The notes beneath the pieces are model-generated. The model saw only the letters and a list, made by a program, of their open reading frames with translations, ran no database searches and was not told the origin of the DNA. Positions 51,315-60,458 of a stretch of DNA of 64,000 bases are shown here, in pieces. The number at the start of each line of letters is the position of its first letter. The first letter of the stretch is position 1. The DNA comes from Acetatifactor muris (GTDB taxonomy: Bacteria > Bacillota > Clostridia > Lachnospirales > Lachnospiraceae): the NCBI GenBank assembly GCA_023663635.1, contig JAMPHD010000004.1, positions 1 to 64,000 on the forward strand, written 5' to 3'. The position numbers were made by a program, and so were the translations under genes.

Positions 51315-53381
51315 CTATCCCGCCACCAGCAGATAGATCACCGTGAGCAGCAGTCCCACGCAGAACAGCAACAGTCCAAAAGAAAGGCTCCTCCCGATGA
51401 TGGTGCTGTCCTCATCCCACTCCTGCCAGATCAGCGCGTACTTGTGCTCGTAATCCACCGCTCTCGGTTCCTTTTTCCACAGGCTGCGGTTGCCCAGGTT
51501 CTGCCAAGCCCCGGCCACACGGGCACAGATATGAGTGAAGAGATTGCCCTCCTCCAACTCTCCCGGCAGCCTGCTGTCCCGGTAGACGGTCCCGCGCAGA
51601 AATACCACGACCGCGTCCGCCAGACTGTCCATGATCCTGCAGAGCACACCGAACACAAAGGGCAAGGCTTTTAAGAGCACGGGTCTGTAGAGACTGTCTT
51701 CCAGATCCAAGCGGGCGGGCCAACGGTTCACATAGACCTTATCTTCCCCTTTCATCAGGAAAGTCCTCACAAAGAACAGATAGATGAACGCGCCGATGGC
51801 GATGGAGATCAGAGCTCCCTTCAGATTCTCCGCGGCAAACCATGACATCGCGGCGCTCCCACTCTCGGAAAAGAGACTCTGTCCCAGATCCGCGAGTTTC
51901 CCCATGATCCGATCCGGCATCATACCAAACAGGGGCAGCAGCGTGGCGCTGCCGGCCAACACCGCCGCGCTGATCCGGTTCATATACTTGCCCTTCAACG
52001 CGTCAAATTGGCGCTGTACCTTCCCGTCCCGGTTCTTCTCTATAAAGAGGGCCACATACAGCTTGGTCATATAGGCCACCGTCAGTCCGCCGCTGATCAG
52101 GAAGGCCCACTCCACGCCCCGCATCAGGTTCGCTGAGAGATATCCGACCGCGCCGCCCGAGACGAGGGATTCCGTGTACTCCACAATGCTCTCGTGGAGC
52201 AGGGTCTTGCTCACATAGCCGTTCCAGAGCGGTATGCCGCCGATGCCCAGAGCCCCCATGAGGAAACAGTAATTCAGAAGCGGTTTCTTCCTGCCGAACC
52301 CGCGGATCTCATTCAGATTCAGCTTGCCCGGATTCATGAACACCACGCCTGCCGCCAAAAACAGCACCAGTTTGATCAAAGAATGGTTCACCATATGCAG
52401 AACAGCGCCCCGCACCGCGATCCCTCTCTCCTCCCCGAGCAGTCCCGCGAGACCGATGCCCACCAGTACAAATCCGATCTGGGACACGGAGGAGCAGGCC
52501 AGGGTTCTCTTCAAGTCCACGGAGAACAGGGCGAGCAGCGCCCCCAACACCATGGTGAGAACGCCCAGAGTCAATATCAGCGTCCCCCATGTCACATCCC
52601 AATCGGACAGGGAGGTCGTGGCAGCCGTCAGCAACAGGATGCCAAACACTCCGGTCTTGGTCAGCACGCCGGAGAGCAGCGCGGACGCCGGCGCCGGCGC
52701 CACGGGATGCGCTTTCGGCAGCCAGATATGCAGGGGAAACGCGCCCGCCTTGGCCCCGAATCCCACGAGCAGGCAGAGGCTTGCCGCGGGGAGCGCCTCG
52801 GATCCCATCCCATACATCAGAAAGACCCCCATCAACATCACCAGTCCGCCGATGACGGCCACAGCCAGATAAGTGCCCGCCGCCCGCAGGGACTCTGCGG
52901 TCTCCTCATGGGCCACCCAGGCGTAGGAGGCGAGGGACATGATCTCAAAGAAGACATAGATGGTGAAAAAGTTGCCCGCGAGGAACACGCCCTCCGTGGC
53001 TCCAAGGGTCAGCAGAAAGAAGAACCAATATCTGTTTTGATTGTGATATCGGGCAAAATATTCTCTTGAGAACAAGGTGGTCATGAGCCACATGAAAGCC
53101 GCCACGGTGCCGTAGAGCACCCGAAATCCGTCCGCCGCGAATGCCAGACCCGGGCCACAGATCCCCGGAATATATATCTTGGCGGGATATATGCCGTACA
53201 GCGCCAACACAAAGAGGAACAGGAACGCTGACAGCTCCAGACCGCATGTGATGAACACAAAGCAGTCCCTCCCAACCTTGCTCCCGCGCCCGATCAGCCA
53301 AGACGCCACCGCGCAGACCATGGGGCCGAACACCGCCGCGCAGACCAAAATATGCAGATGATCCAAAATCATTTCAGCCAT
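51315..53381 (-). CDS. Proton-conducting NuoL/MrpA-like membrane subunit
   Basis: About 688 residues, the largest of four antiporter-type subunits in the operon and its last gene. It has 14 or more core helices plus C-terminal extra helices and a soluble segment (about 565-650), then one final helix, recalling the NuoL/MrpA N-module. The TM5 Glu (YVFFEIMSLASYAWV) and TM7 Lys (GFGAKAGAFPLHIWLPKAHP), required for ion transfer in this family, are both present. ATG 53381 is preferred because GAGGG lies 6 bp upstream; ATG 53393 is also in frame. The preceding gene ends 27 bp upstream of ATG 53393. Confidence 0.88.
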   Translation of the reverse strand: MAEMILDHLHILVCAAVFGPMVCAVASWLIGRGSKVGRDCFVFITCGLELSAFLFLFVLALYGIYPAKIYIPGICGPGLAFAADGFRVLYGTVAAFMWLMTTLFSREYFARYHNQNRYWFFFLLTLGATEGVFLAGNFFTIYVFFEIMSLASYAWVAHEETAESLRAAGTYLAVAVIGGLVMLMGVFLMYGMGSEALPAASLCLLVGFGAKAGAFPLHIWLPKAHPVAPAPASALLSGVLTKTGVFGILLLTAATTSLSDWDVTWGTLILTLGVLTMVLGALLALFSVDLKRTLACSSVSQIGFVLVGIGLAGLLGEERGIAVRGAVLHMVNHSLIKLVLFLAAGVVFMNPGKLNLNEIRGFGRKKPLLNYCFLMGALGIGGIPLWNGYVSKTLLHESIVEYTESLVSGGAVGYLSANLMRGVEWAFLISGGLTVAYMTKLYVALFIEKNRDGKVQRQFDALKGKYMNRISAAVLAGSATLLPLFGMMPDRIMGKLADLGQSLFSESGSAAMSWFAAENLKGALISIAIGAFIYLFFVRTFLMKGEDKVYVNRWPARLDLEDSLYRPVLLKALPFVFGVLCRIMDSLADAVVVFLRGTVYRDSRLPGELEEGNLFTHICARVAGAWQNLGNRSLWKKEPRAVDYEHKYALIWQEWDEDSTIIGRSLSFGLLLFCVGLLLTVIYLLVAG

Positions 53382-53419
53382 TTTAACCCTCATTTCCGAA
53401 CGACTTTAAAGTCTCCCGT

Positions 53420-54883
53420 CTAATACACGCCCTCCGCGACCTTGGCGAAAAACGCCACGATCGGAGCGGAATGCAGACCAAAATATACGATGCATACCAC
53501 AAAGATCATCAGAGGCGCCAGCATTTTCCAATTGGGATCGCTGATGCCCTCCAAACTCCCGGCATCAAATTCTTTGCCCGGGAAAAACGCCCTGACCACT
53601 ATGGTCAACATATAGATCGCCGTGAGCAGCGCGCTGAGCAAAAGACAGCCGACGCCCACATAGGCCAACACATCGCCGCTCTCCATGGCCGCCCGCGCCA
53701 GATTCCACTTGCTCACAAATCCGGCCAATCCGGGCACTCCCATCAGGGCGAACGCCGACACCGTGAAGATGCCGAACACCCAAGGCATCTTATAGCCCAT
53801 CCCGTCCAGTTCATGCACATATTGTCTCCCTGTCCGGTGGATCACCGCCCCGGCACAGAAGAAGGAACAGATCTTCATCACCGCGTGGAATACCAGGTGA
53901 GTCAACGCTCCCACCATGCCCAAGGGAGTCATCAGCACCGCGCCGAACAAAATATAGGAGAGATTGCTGATGGTGGAATAGGCCAGCCGCCTCTTTAAAT
54001 GGGTCTCCTTCACGGCCCGGCTGCAGCCATAGACAATGGTAAACAGTACGATCGCCATCAGGAATTTCTGCGCCCAGGTACCCCTCACAAAATCCGGTCC
54101 GAAACTGTAGTAGGTGAGACGTATGATGGCGAAAGCTCCGGCTTTCACCACCGCCACCGCATGGAGCAGCGCGGTCACGGGGGTGGGAGCCACGCCCGCC
54201 TGCGGCAGCCATGAGTTAAAGGGACAGATGGCCGCCTTCACGCCAAAGCCCAAAAACGCCATGACATAGACCAGAAGGAGAACGTTCGTCCTGCTGCCGA
54301 TCTTGGCGAGATCCAACACACCGCCCGGCACAAAATCTATCGTGTTGCCATAGACGATCACAAAGATCAGCCCGATAAAGGCAAACGCCGCTCCCCCCAG
54401 GGAATAATAGAGATATTTGCGGCTGGCAAGGATCGCCTCCCTGCTCAGCGTGTGCATCACCAGCGGCACCGTCACCAACGTGAGCAGCTCATAGAAGAAA
54501 TACATGGTCATCAGATTGCCGGCAAAGGCAATTCCCAAGGTCACGCCGTAAGTCATCGTGTAAAACAGGAAGAACACCCTCTCATGGGCCTCTTTTGTCA
54601 TATACTCAAAGGCGTACAGCGTGGCAAGAGGCCACAGGACGCTGACAAGGCCCGCGAAGACCATGCTCATGCCGTCCACCCTGAAACTGATGGCCAGATC
54701 TCCCGTAAAATGCGCCAATGTAAAAATGCGGTCCTCATGGTGCAGCAACAGATACCAGACCAACACACTGTTGAGCGTCACAAGGCTCTCCAGAAAGACC
54801 TCCATATGCGCTCTCTTGCGAAAGGGGATCAGCGACACAAGCACACCGCTGATCAAAGGAATCAGAATCACTGCCATTATCAT
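53420..54883 (-). CDS. Proton-conducting MrpD/NuoM-like subunit (third copy)
   Basis: 487-residue polytopic protein of the Mrp-D/NuoL-M-N superfamily. TM5 Glu in YFFYELLTLVTVPLVMH, TM7 Lys in GFGVKAAICPFNSWLPQAG, followed by the conserved TPVTALLHAVAVVKAGAF. About 14 helices. It should form one ion-translocation channel of the complex. ATG 54883 has GGAG 8 bp upstream, and the gene lies 15 bp after its paralogue. It is clearly related to, but well diverged from, the other three copies, so the duplications are old. Confidence 0.9.
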   Translation of the reverse strand: MIMAVILIPLISGVLVSLIPFRKRAHMEVFLESLVTLNSVLVWYLLLHHEDRIFTLAHFTGDLAISFRVDGMSMVFAGLVSVLWPLATLYAFEYMTKEAHERVFFLFYTMTYGVTLGIAFAGNLMTMYFFYELLTLVTVPLVMHTLSREAILASRKYLYYSLGGAAFAFIGLIFVIVYGNTIDFVPGGVLDLAKIGSRTNVLLLVYVMAFLGFGVKAAICPFNSWLPQAGVAPTPVTALLHAVAVVKAGAFAIIRLTYYSFGPDFVRGTWAQKFLMAIVLFTIVYGCSRAVKETHLKRRLAYSTISNLSYILFGAVLMTPLGMVGALTHLVFHAVMKICSFFCAGAVIHRTGRQYVHELDGMGYKMPWVFGIFTVSAFALMGVPGLAGFVSKWNLARAAMESGDVLAYVGVGCLLLSALLTAIYMLTIVVRAFFPGKEFDAGSLEGISDPNWKMLAPLMIFVVCIVYFGLHSAPIVAFFAKVAEGVY

Positions 54884-54898
54884 ATCGCTCTCTCCTCT

Positions 54899-56374
54899 CT
54901 ACAATCCCGCCAGTCTGACGATGCAACCGGATATATAATCCGTCACCGGCCCGGGATAAATGCCGATGATCACGGAGAGCGCCGTGAGCGCTATGATGGG
55001 CAGATTCATCCAAGGGGAGGGCTCCTCCCTCACGATCGCGTCCTGCGCCACATCCGCCCCCGGGAAGAATCCCGAGATGGCCGGCGGCAACAGATAACCC
55101 GCCGTGAGCAGCGCGCTGACCAAGAGCACCACAGGGCCGATCAGATCAAATCCCCGAATCCCGCTCCCGAGCGCTCCCATGGCCAGATGCCACTTGCTCA
55201 CGAATCCGCCCATGGGCGGAATGCCGATCAGACTCAGCGACAGGATGGTATAACACCACATCAGCACCGGCATCTTCTTTCCGATACCCTTGAGCTCAGA
55301 CACTCTGGTCCGCCCTGTGCAAAACAGTATGGCGCCCGCGCACAGAAACAGTCCCGCTTTCACAAAACCGTGGCACAGCACCTGCAGCATACCGCCGGTC
55401 AGACCCTCCCCGCTCATGAGCGACAATCCGAACAAAATATACGAGACCTGGCTGACCGTGGAATAGGCCAGACGTTTCTTCAGGACATCCTCTCTGTAAG
55501 CCAACATGGAGCCCATGAACACCGTGAGCAGCGTGAACGTCATCCACGCGGTCTGCACCCGGGTGCCCCGCAGGAATGAGACTCCAAAGATCTGATACAC
55601 CGTGCGCACCAATGCCAGCACTCCCGCCTTCACGATCACGGCGGAGAGCACCGCGGAGGCCGGGGAAGGCGCCACGGGATGCGCCGCGGGCAGCCACGCG
55701 TGCAGGGGGAACATCCCCGCTTTCACGCCGAATCCCAACATCATCAAAAATGCCGCCGCCAACAGAAGTCCCGTGTGTTCCGCAGCCTCCGGCCCCAATA
55801 CCCCGCCCGCGGTAAAGCGCAGGGTCACGCCATAGCGATCGATCACATACAACCCAAACAGAGCCATATACGCTCCGCACAGGGAGTAAAACAGGTATTT
55901 TAACCCCGCCATCACCGCCTCATGGCTCTGAGAGTGCAGCACCAGAGGCATGGAGGAGAGCGTGAGCAGCTCAAAAAACAGATAGAAGGTGATCAGATTG
56001 CCCGCAAAGCAAAGCGCGTACAGCACCCCCAACACCATCAGATAAAATCCGTAATAACGCTTTTCATGGTCCTCTTTCTTCATATACTCAAAGGAAAACA
56101 TCCCCGCGCAGACAAAGACCACCGTCGCCATCAGGGCAAACAGGATCCCCGTCCCGTCGATCCGCATCTCCACGGTCAATGTCTCCGTCAGTTTAAACAG
56201 CACAAAATTCACTCCCGCACAGCGCCAAATCGCAAGGACCGCCAGCGCCGCCGAGAGCAGAAGGCTGACCCCCGCCGTGCGCAAAAGCGCTTTTCGGTGG
56301 ACAAACTCCTTTCTCACCAGCAGATACAGCCCGCTGAGAATGGGAAATCCTATGGATAGCCAAATGAAAACCAT
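54899..56374 (-). CDS. Proton-conducting MrpD/NuoM-like subunit (second copy)
   Basis: 491-residue paralogue in the same superfamily. TM5 Glu in YLFFELLTLSSMPLVLH and TM7 Lys in GFGVKAGMFPLHAWLPAAHP are both retained, followed by VAPSPASAVLSAVIVKAGVL. The segment LKKRLAYSTVSQVSYILFG matches the LKR...AYSS region of TM8. ATG 56374 has AAGGAGG upstream. It sits 12 bp after the first copy and 15 bp before the third, so all are co-transcribed. Confidence 0.9.
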   Translation of the reverse strand: MVFIWLSIGFPILSGLYLLVRKEFVHRKALLRTAGVSLLLSAALAVLAIWRCAGVNFVLFKLTETLTVEMRIDGTGILFALMATVVFVCAGMFSFEYMKKEDHEKRYYGFYLMVLGVLYALCFAGNLITFYLFFELLTLSSMPLVLHSQSHEAVMAGLKYLFYSLCGAYMALFGLYVIDRYGVTLRFTAGGVLGPEAAEHTGLLLAAAFLMMLGFGVKAGMFPLHAWLPAAHPVAPSPASAVLSAVIVKAGVLALVRTVYQIFGVSFLRGTRVQTAWMTFTLLTVFMGSMLAYREDVLKKRLAYSTVSQVSYILFGLSLMSGEGLTGGMLQVLCHGFVKAGLFLCAGAILFCTGRTRVSELKGIGKKMPVLMWCYTILSLSLIGIPPMGGFVSKWHLAMGALGSGIRGFDLIGPVVLLVSALLTAGYLLPPAISGFFPGADVAQDAIVREEPSPWMNLPIIALTALSVIIGIYPGPVTDYISGCIVRLAGL

Positions 56375-56386
56375 ACGAAAACCTCC

Positions 56387-57880
56387 TTATGCGAACATAC
56401 CGAGCCCCTGCCCGATCATGTCCACAATGGGCTGCGAATTGACGCCCAGAAATATATTCAGCACAATAAAACCGATCAACGTGGCCACATAAAGCCTTCC
56501 GCCCGCAGGCATGTCCCTCTTCACCCCGACAGGTTCCACCGGAGTGAAGATGCGGATCACCGTCTTCATGAAATAGATGGCGTTCAACACCGTGCTGATC
56601 CCCAATACGATCAGCGCCGGCAGCATTTTACCGCTGTTTTGCACCGCGGCCTGCGCGAACAAAAGCTTGGAGATAAAGCCCGAGAACAGAGGCACGCCCA
56701 CCATGGACAGAGCCCCTACGGTGAACGCGGCTCCCGCGCAGGGATTGCGGTAGGCGGCTCCCGTCAGGTCTATGAACTTCCTGCTGCCCCCGGACACATC
56801 CGTAAGCCCTATGGCCGAGATGAACAAAAGGGACTTGGTGGCCGCATGGGACAGCACATGGAACACCGCGGCCACCATGGCGATCTGCGTCCCCATGCCG
56901 ATGCCCATAAAGATATATCCGATCTGCGCCACGGAAGAAAACGCGATCATACGCCGTATATCATTCTCCCGAATGGCGCTCAGAGATCCGAAGATCATGC
57001 CCATCAACCCGAACATGAACAGCACATTGACAATCTTGCTGTCATGAAACACCTCAAATCCGATGACCCTGTAGATCAGCTTGATCAACAGGAAGATATA
57101 TCCCTTGGACACCAAACTTGATAGTATCGCCGCGGAAGATACCGTGGAATAGCCATAGGCGTCCGGCAGCCACGCGTGGAAAGGAAAGAGCGCGCTCTTG
57201 ATGGAGAGGCCCACGGATATCAGGCCGATGGTCACAAGCAGCGGAACCCGATAGGTGGGATCCGCCGCCAGGATAGCCACCTGCTCCTGCATATTGCTCA
57301 TGAGCAGATGCCCCGTCAGATCATAGAGCACACAGATGCCCAAGAGCAGCATACCGGAGCCCAGAAGACTCATGATCATATAGCGCACCGCCGCCTCTAT
57401 GGTCCGCCCCGTCTCACGGATCATGATCAGACCGCAGGCGGTGATGGTGTTGATCTCCACAAACACATAGGCGGTGAAGATATCATTGGTGTACACCAAC
57501 GCCAACAGCGAGCTGAGCATGAGATTGGCCAGAATATAATACAGATGCTGCTTCTCCTCCGCCACCTCCGTCTCAAGTTTGTGGCTGCCTCCCAACATGG
57601 ACAAAAGCATGATGACGCAGAAAAACAGCGCCATACCCGCCTCCAGTACGCCCGCGCGGATCTCATTGCCCCAGGGCGCCGGGAAATGTCCCATCATGTA
57701 GGTGTAGCTCTCCCCTGTCCCAAGCAGGTACAAAAGCAGTACAAAAGACAGTATGCCGATGACCGTGATGACCAGACGATTCAGCCATTTGGCCGCCCGC
57801 CCCGACAGAATGGAGGAGACGATCCCCGCGAACATGGACAGCATGATGCAGAAAAAGGGAAAATTTCTGATAAAGTCCAT
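56387..57880 (-). CDS. Proton-conducting MrpD/NuoN-like subunit (first copy)
   Basis: 497-residue paralogue, the copy nearest to MrpC and so the best positional equivalent of classical MrpD. TM5 Glu in YVFVEINTITACGLI; TM7 Lys in GLSIKSALFPFHAWLPDAYG; then SSAAILSSLVSKGYIFLL. The DAYG after the HAWLP motif is typical of true MrpD/MbhH, whereas the other copies have AHP or PQAG. ATG 57880 immediately follows the mrpC stop, with AAGGAGGG inside the end of mrpC, so it is translationally coupled. Confidence 0.9.
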   Translation of the reverse strand: MDFIRNFPFFCIMLSMFAGIVSSILSGRAAKWLNRLVITVIGILSFVLLLYLLGTGESYTYMMGHFPAPWGNEIRAGVLEAGMALFFCVIMLLSMLGGSHKLETEVAEEKQHLYYILANLMLSSLLALVYTNDIFTAYVFVEINTITACGLIMIRETGRTIEAAVRYMIMSLLGSGMLLLGICVLYDLTGHLLMSNMQEQVAILAADPTYRVPLLVTIGLISVGLSIKSALFPFHAWLPDAYGYSTVSSAAILSSLVSKGYIFLLIKLIYRVIGFEVFHDSKIVNVLFMFGLMGMIFGSLSAIRENDIRRMIAFSSVAQIGYIFMGIGMGTQIAMVAAVFHVLSHAATKSLLFISAIGLTDVSGGSRKFIDLTGAAYRNPCAGAAFTVGALSMVGVPLFSGFISKLLFAQAAVQNSGKMLPALIVLGISTVLNAIYFMKTVIRIFTPVEPVGVKRDMPAGGRLYVATLIGFIVLNIFLGVNSQPIVDMIGQGLGMFA

Positions 57881-58252
57881 CTATACTCCCTCCTTCTTCA
57901 AGAGGGTGGAGATCTCGTCCAGATCCAATGTGTGATATCTGCGGAAGAGGCGGATCGTCAGTGACAGCATCAGCGCGGACACCGACACCGACACCACGAT
58001 GCCGGTCAGCACCAGTCCCGCGGGGATGGGGTTGATATAGGCCTCCACGGACTGTACGCCGTCCACCACAATGGGCACGCCCCGCCCGGCGATATAGCCC
58101 TTCTCCGCCAAGAACAGATAGATGGCGCTGTCCATGATATTCAATCCGATGATCTTTTTGATCAGATTCTTGTGCAATAACAGATTGGAAAAGCCTATGA
58201 CAAAGAGTATCATCGCCACGGCTTCCCCGTAGTTCGCCGCCAGATTTCCCAT
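57881..58252 (-). CDS. mrpC: MrpC/NuoK-like subunit
   Basis: 123-residue protein with three membrane helices, the NuoK/MnhC fold. The family core appears as FSNLLLHKNLIKKIIGLNIMD and the last helix as LVLTGIVVSVSVSALMLSLT. A short soluble tail ends LLKKEGV. In Mrp and complex I this subunit links the antiporter chain to the rest of the membrane arm. ATG 58252 has AGGAGG 7 bp upstream. It is 11 bp downstream of the MbhE-MrpB fusion gene. Confidence 0.9.
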   Translation of the reverse strand: MGNLAANYGEAVAMILFVIGFSNLLLHKNLIKKIIGLNIMDSAIYLFLAEKGYIAGRGVPIVVDGVQSVEAYINPIPAGLVLTGIVVSVSVSALMLSLTIRLFRRYHTLDLDEISTLLKKEGV

Positions 58253-58263
58253 TGAAACCCCTC

Positions 58264-59229
58264 CTAAAAATCTCCCTTTCGGAACATGACATAAAAGGTA
58301 TACATCGTGCAGGCCACCACCATGCCCACACAGATATTCAGCACAAAGATCAGGCCGCTGCTCAAGATCGCCCCCGGCGTTCCCAGCGGAATATGGCTCT
58401 CCAGATGATTGGCTCCCGTGAAAAAGGAATAACTCTTGGCCAGACAATAGGTCAAAAGCGCCGCAAAACTCACATATTTGTAAGTCTTCTCCGTGAAGAG
58501 CCGCTCCGTCCGCTCAAATCCGAACGCGCTCAGATAGAGGATCAGCCCCGCGCCGATGATGGCTCCTCCGGAAAATCCGCCGCCCGGCGACAGATGGCCG
58601 TTCAGGATCACATAGATCCCGAAGAGAATGATGACGGGCACCAACACCGTGGCCGCAGCCCGCAAAATGGCATCCCGCTTGGGCTCCAACAGACGGTCAT
58701 TGTCCGGCTCCTCCGACTGCGCGCCCTTTTTCTTCCTGTTGTGCAGCAGGATCAGCACCGTGGTGGTGGCCGCAAACAGCACATTGGACTCGCCGAAGGT
58801 GTCAAAGGCGCGATAGTCCAGTATCATGCCCGTGACGATGTTCACCGCCCCCGTCTCCTGCAGACCGCTCTCGATATAGCGCGCCGGCACTTCATTGTTC
58901 ACGGGCCTGTCCGCCGTTCCCGTGGCCGGCAGCATGGCCACCATGACCAACAGGATCCCCGCCAGACTGATACAGAACACGATGGCCGTCAGCACATAGG
59001 CCCTGTGAAAAAATTCAATCTTTCGGTTGTTGTCGATATCATAGACCTTGTCCCGCACGGCCTGACTGTCATCCATCCGCTCCCGCAAGGTCATCTCCGG
59101 AGTCTCTCTCGGCGTCTGCGACTGCATCTCCACCCGGCCCACATAGGGATCCCGACTTCCGGAGAGCCATCTGAAGAAACGGAAACTCCCTGTCTTCTCA
59201 TATTCTTCTCTGGGCTTTAATCTACTCAC
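58264..59229 (-). CDS. MbhE-like domain fused to MrpB (MnhB)
   Basis: 321-residue protein combining two units that are usually separate. Residues 1-75 are a soluble charged region. About 75-165 match the MbhE/MrpA-C-terminal unit (FHRAYVLTAIVFCISLAGIL, then VTGMILDYRAFDTFGESNVL). About 185-315 are MnhB, with the hallmark LNGHLSPGGGFSGGAIIGAG. The start is GTG 59229 with GGGAGG 9 bp upstream, overlapping the end of the MbhD gene by 8 bases. This arrangement splits the C-terminus of classical MrpA into a free MbhD protein and an MbhE-MrpB fusion. Confidence 0.88.
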   Translation of the reverse strand: MSRLKPREEYEKTGSFRFFRWLSGSRDPYVGRVEMQSQTPRETPEMTLRERMDDSQAVRDKVYDIDNNRKIEFFHRAYVLTAIVFCISLAGILLVMVAMLPATGTADRPVNNEVPARYIESGLQETGAVNIVTGMILDYRAFDTFGESNVLFAATTTVLILLHNRKKKGAQSEEPDNDRLLEPKRDAILRAAATVLVPVIILFGIYVILNGHLSPGGGFSGGAIIGAGLILYLSAFGFERTERLFTEKTYKYVSFAALLTYCLAKSYSFFTGANHLESHIPLGTPGAILSSGLIFVLNICVGMVVACTMYTFYVMFRKGDF

Positions 59230-59545
59230 GCAGACTCACCTCCCGACCCATATCCTCCCGTTTCACGGGTTCGTCCTTCTCACGCGCCTGTCTCTCCTGC
59301 TCCCTCTTGGTGTCGATGGCCTGAATCTTCTTTAACGTGGCGAAGAACAAAAGACTGGTGATCCCCGCTCCCACCGCCGCCTCCGTGATGGCAAGATCCG
59401 GGGACTGCAGCGTCACCCACACGATGGACATCACCAGTGAAAAGGACATATAGATCAGCACCGAGTTGAGCAGATTTTTGGAAAAGCTCACCGAGATGGC
59501 GCATACAATCAAAAATCCAAACAACACATATTGAAAAACCGTCAT
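59222..59545 (-). CDS. MbhD-like subunit (DUF4040; MrpA C-terminal equivalent)
   Basis: 107-residue protein with three helices. The core reads AITEAAVGAGITSLLFFATLKKI, the MbhD/DUF4040 signature with its conserved Glu. A charged cytoplasmic tail rich in Arg/Glu follows (about 78-107). ATG 59545 overlaps the mrpG stop (ATGA) and has GGAGGAG upstream. In Mrp this module is normally fused within MrpA; as a free subunit it is typical of hydrogenase-type (Mbh/Mbs) complexes. Confidence 0.87.
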   Translation of the reverse strand: MTVFQYVLFGFLIVCAISVSFSKNLLNSVLIYMSFSLVMSIVWVTLQSPDLAITEAAVGAGITSLLFFATLKKIQAIDTKREQERQAREKDEPVKREDMGREVSLRE

Positions 59546-59964
59546 GACTGCTCCTCCCGTTGTTCCCGCTGCTCTTGCTGTTGCTCTTGCTGTTCCCGCT
59601 GTCTGCGGGTCTCCAACTGAACCTCCAACACGCTCAGATCCTCGTATACCTGGCAGTGCTCGCCCAATTTCTTATTGGTCCCGCCCTCCAGCCTGGCCAA
59701 AAGATGGGAGGACACCGGCGAAGTCACCCACAAAAAGATCACCACCATGGCCATCTTCAGAGTCGCAAAGCGAAATCCCGACAGGATCATCAACCCCGCC
59801 ATGCTGAGGCCAATCCCCAGAGTATCCCCCAGAGCCGCGCTGTGCATACGGTTCAACACATATTTAAAGTGAAACACCCCGTACATCTCTATCACAAAGA
59901 TCAACAGGCCGCACAGCAGGAGTCCTCCGCCCGCGATCAGCCTGACCCATTCCCATGCGCTCAC
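59542..59964 (-). CDS. mrpG: MrpG/MnhG-like subunit with Gln/Glu-rich tail
   Basis: 140-residue protein. Three helices with the family motif YVLNRMHSAALGDTLGIGL and then VVIFLWVTSPVSSHLLAR. After about residue 113 comes a low-complexity tail of Gln, Glu and Arg (REQQEQQQEQREQREEQ) not expected for the family. The start is GTG 59964, overlapping the mrpF stop by four bases. It also overlaps the MbhD gene downstream. Confidence 0.88.
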   Translation of the reverse strand: MSAWEWVRLIAGGGLLLCGLLIFVIEMYGVFHFKYVLNRMHSAALGDTLGIGLSMAGLMILSGFRFATLKMAMVVIFLWVTSPVSSHLLARLEGGTNKKLGEHCQVYEDLSVLEVQLETRRQREQQEQQQEQREQREEQS

Positions 59965-60458
59965 TTCGTCTCACCCTCTTTCCTCTCATTCGGATGTCGA
60001 TCCTCTAAATTGTCGGCTCCCAGGCTCCCTTCTCCCGAGCTGCCGCCCTCCGGATTCCTGTCACACGGATCGCCTTCCCTCGGGTTGCTTTCTTTCGAAT
60101 TGCCTTCCCTCGGGTTACTTTCCTTCGGGTTGCCGGCTCTCGAACTCCGCCCCCGCAGGTGCTGCTCCTCATAGATGCCGATATACACCTTAGCCAACAG
60201 GATCACCGCCAGGAAACTGGCCATTGCGTAGATCAGGCCGATATCCAAAAGATAGTCCTCCTGCAGATACAGAGACAATATGGCGATCATGACCATGACC
60301 ATGGTGCCGATCATATTCACCGCCACCAGACGATCCGCCACCCGAGGCCCCTTCACGGCCCGCGCCAGACTCGCAAAGAACAATATGCCCAGAGCTATCA
60401 GTACCACCATAAACAGACCGTTTCGGGCCTGCAGGAACAGATCCGCGCTCTCCGTCAT
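59961..60458 (-). CDS. mrpF: MrpF/MnhF-like subunit with a repeat tail
   Basis: About 165 residues. The first 95 are the three-helix MrpF core, with ARAVKGPRVADRLVAVNMIG and DIGLIYAMASFLAVILLAK. Classical MrpF ends there. Here about 65 extra hydrophilic residues follow, built on a 10-residue repeat (GNPKESNPRE). ATG 60458 overlaps the mrpE stop (ATGA) and has GGAG 5 bp upstream. The tail is encoded by a 30-bp tandem repeat at 60072-60131 and probably faces the cytoplasm. Confidence 0.88.
   Translation of the reverse strand: MTESADLFLQARNGLFMVVLIALGILFFASLARAVKGPRVADRLVAVNMIGTMVMVMIAILSLYLQEDYLLDIGLIYAMASFLAVILLAKVYIGIYEEQHLRGRSSRAGNPKESNPREGNSKESNPREGDPCDRNPEGGSSGEGSLGADNLEDRHPNERKEGETK
60072..60131. 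repeat. 30-bp tandem repeat in the mrpF tail
   Basis: Two close copies start at 60072 and 60102 (gccttccctcgggtt...), with degenerate flanking units. Each encodes ten hydrophilic residues of the MrpF extension. Confidence 0.78.
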
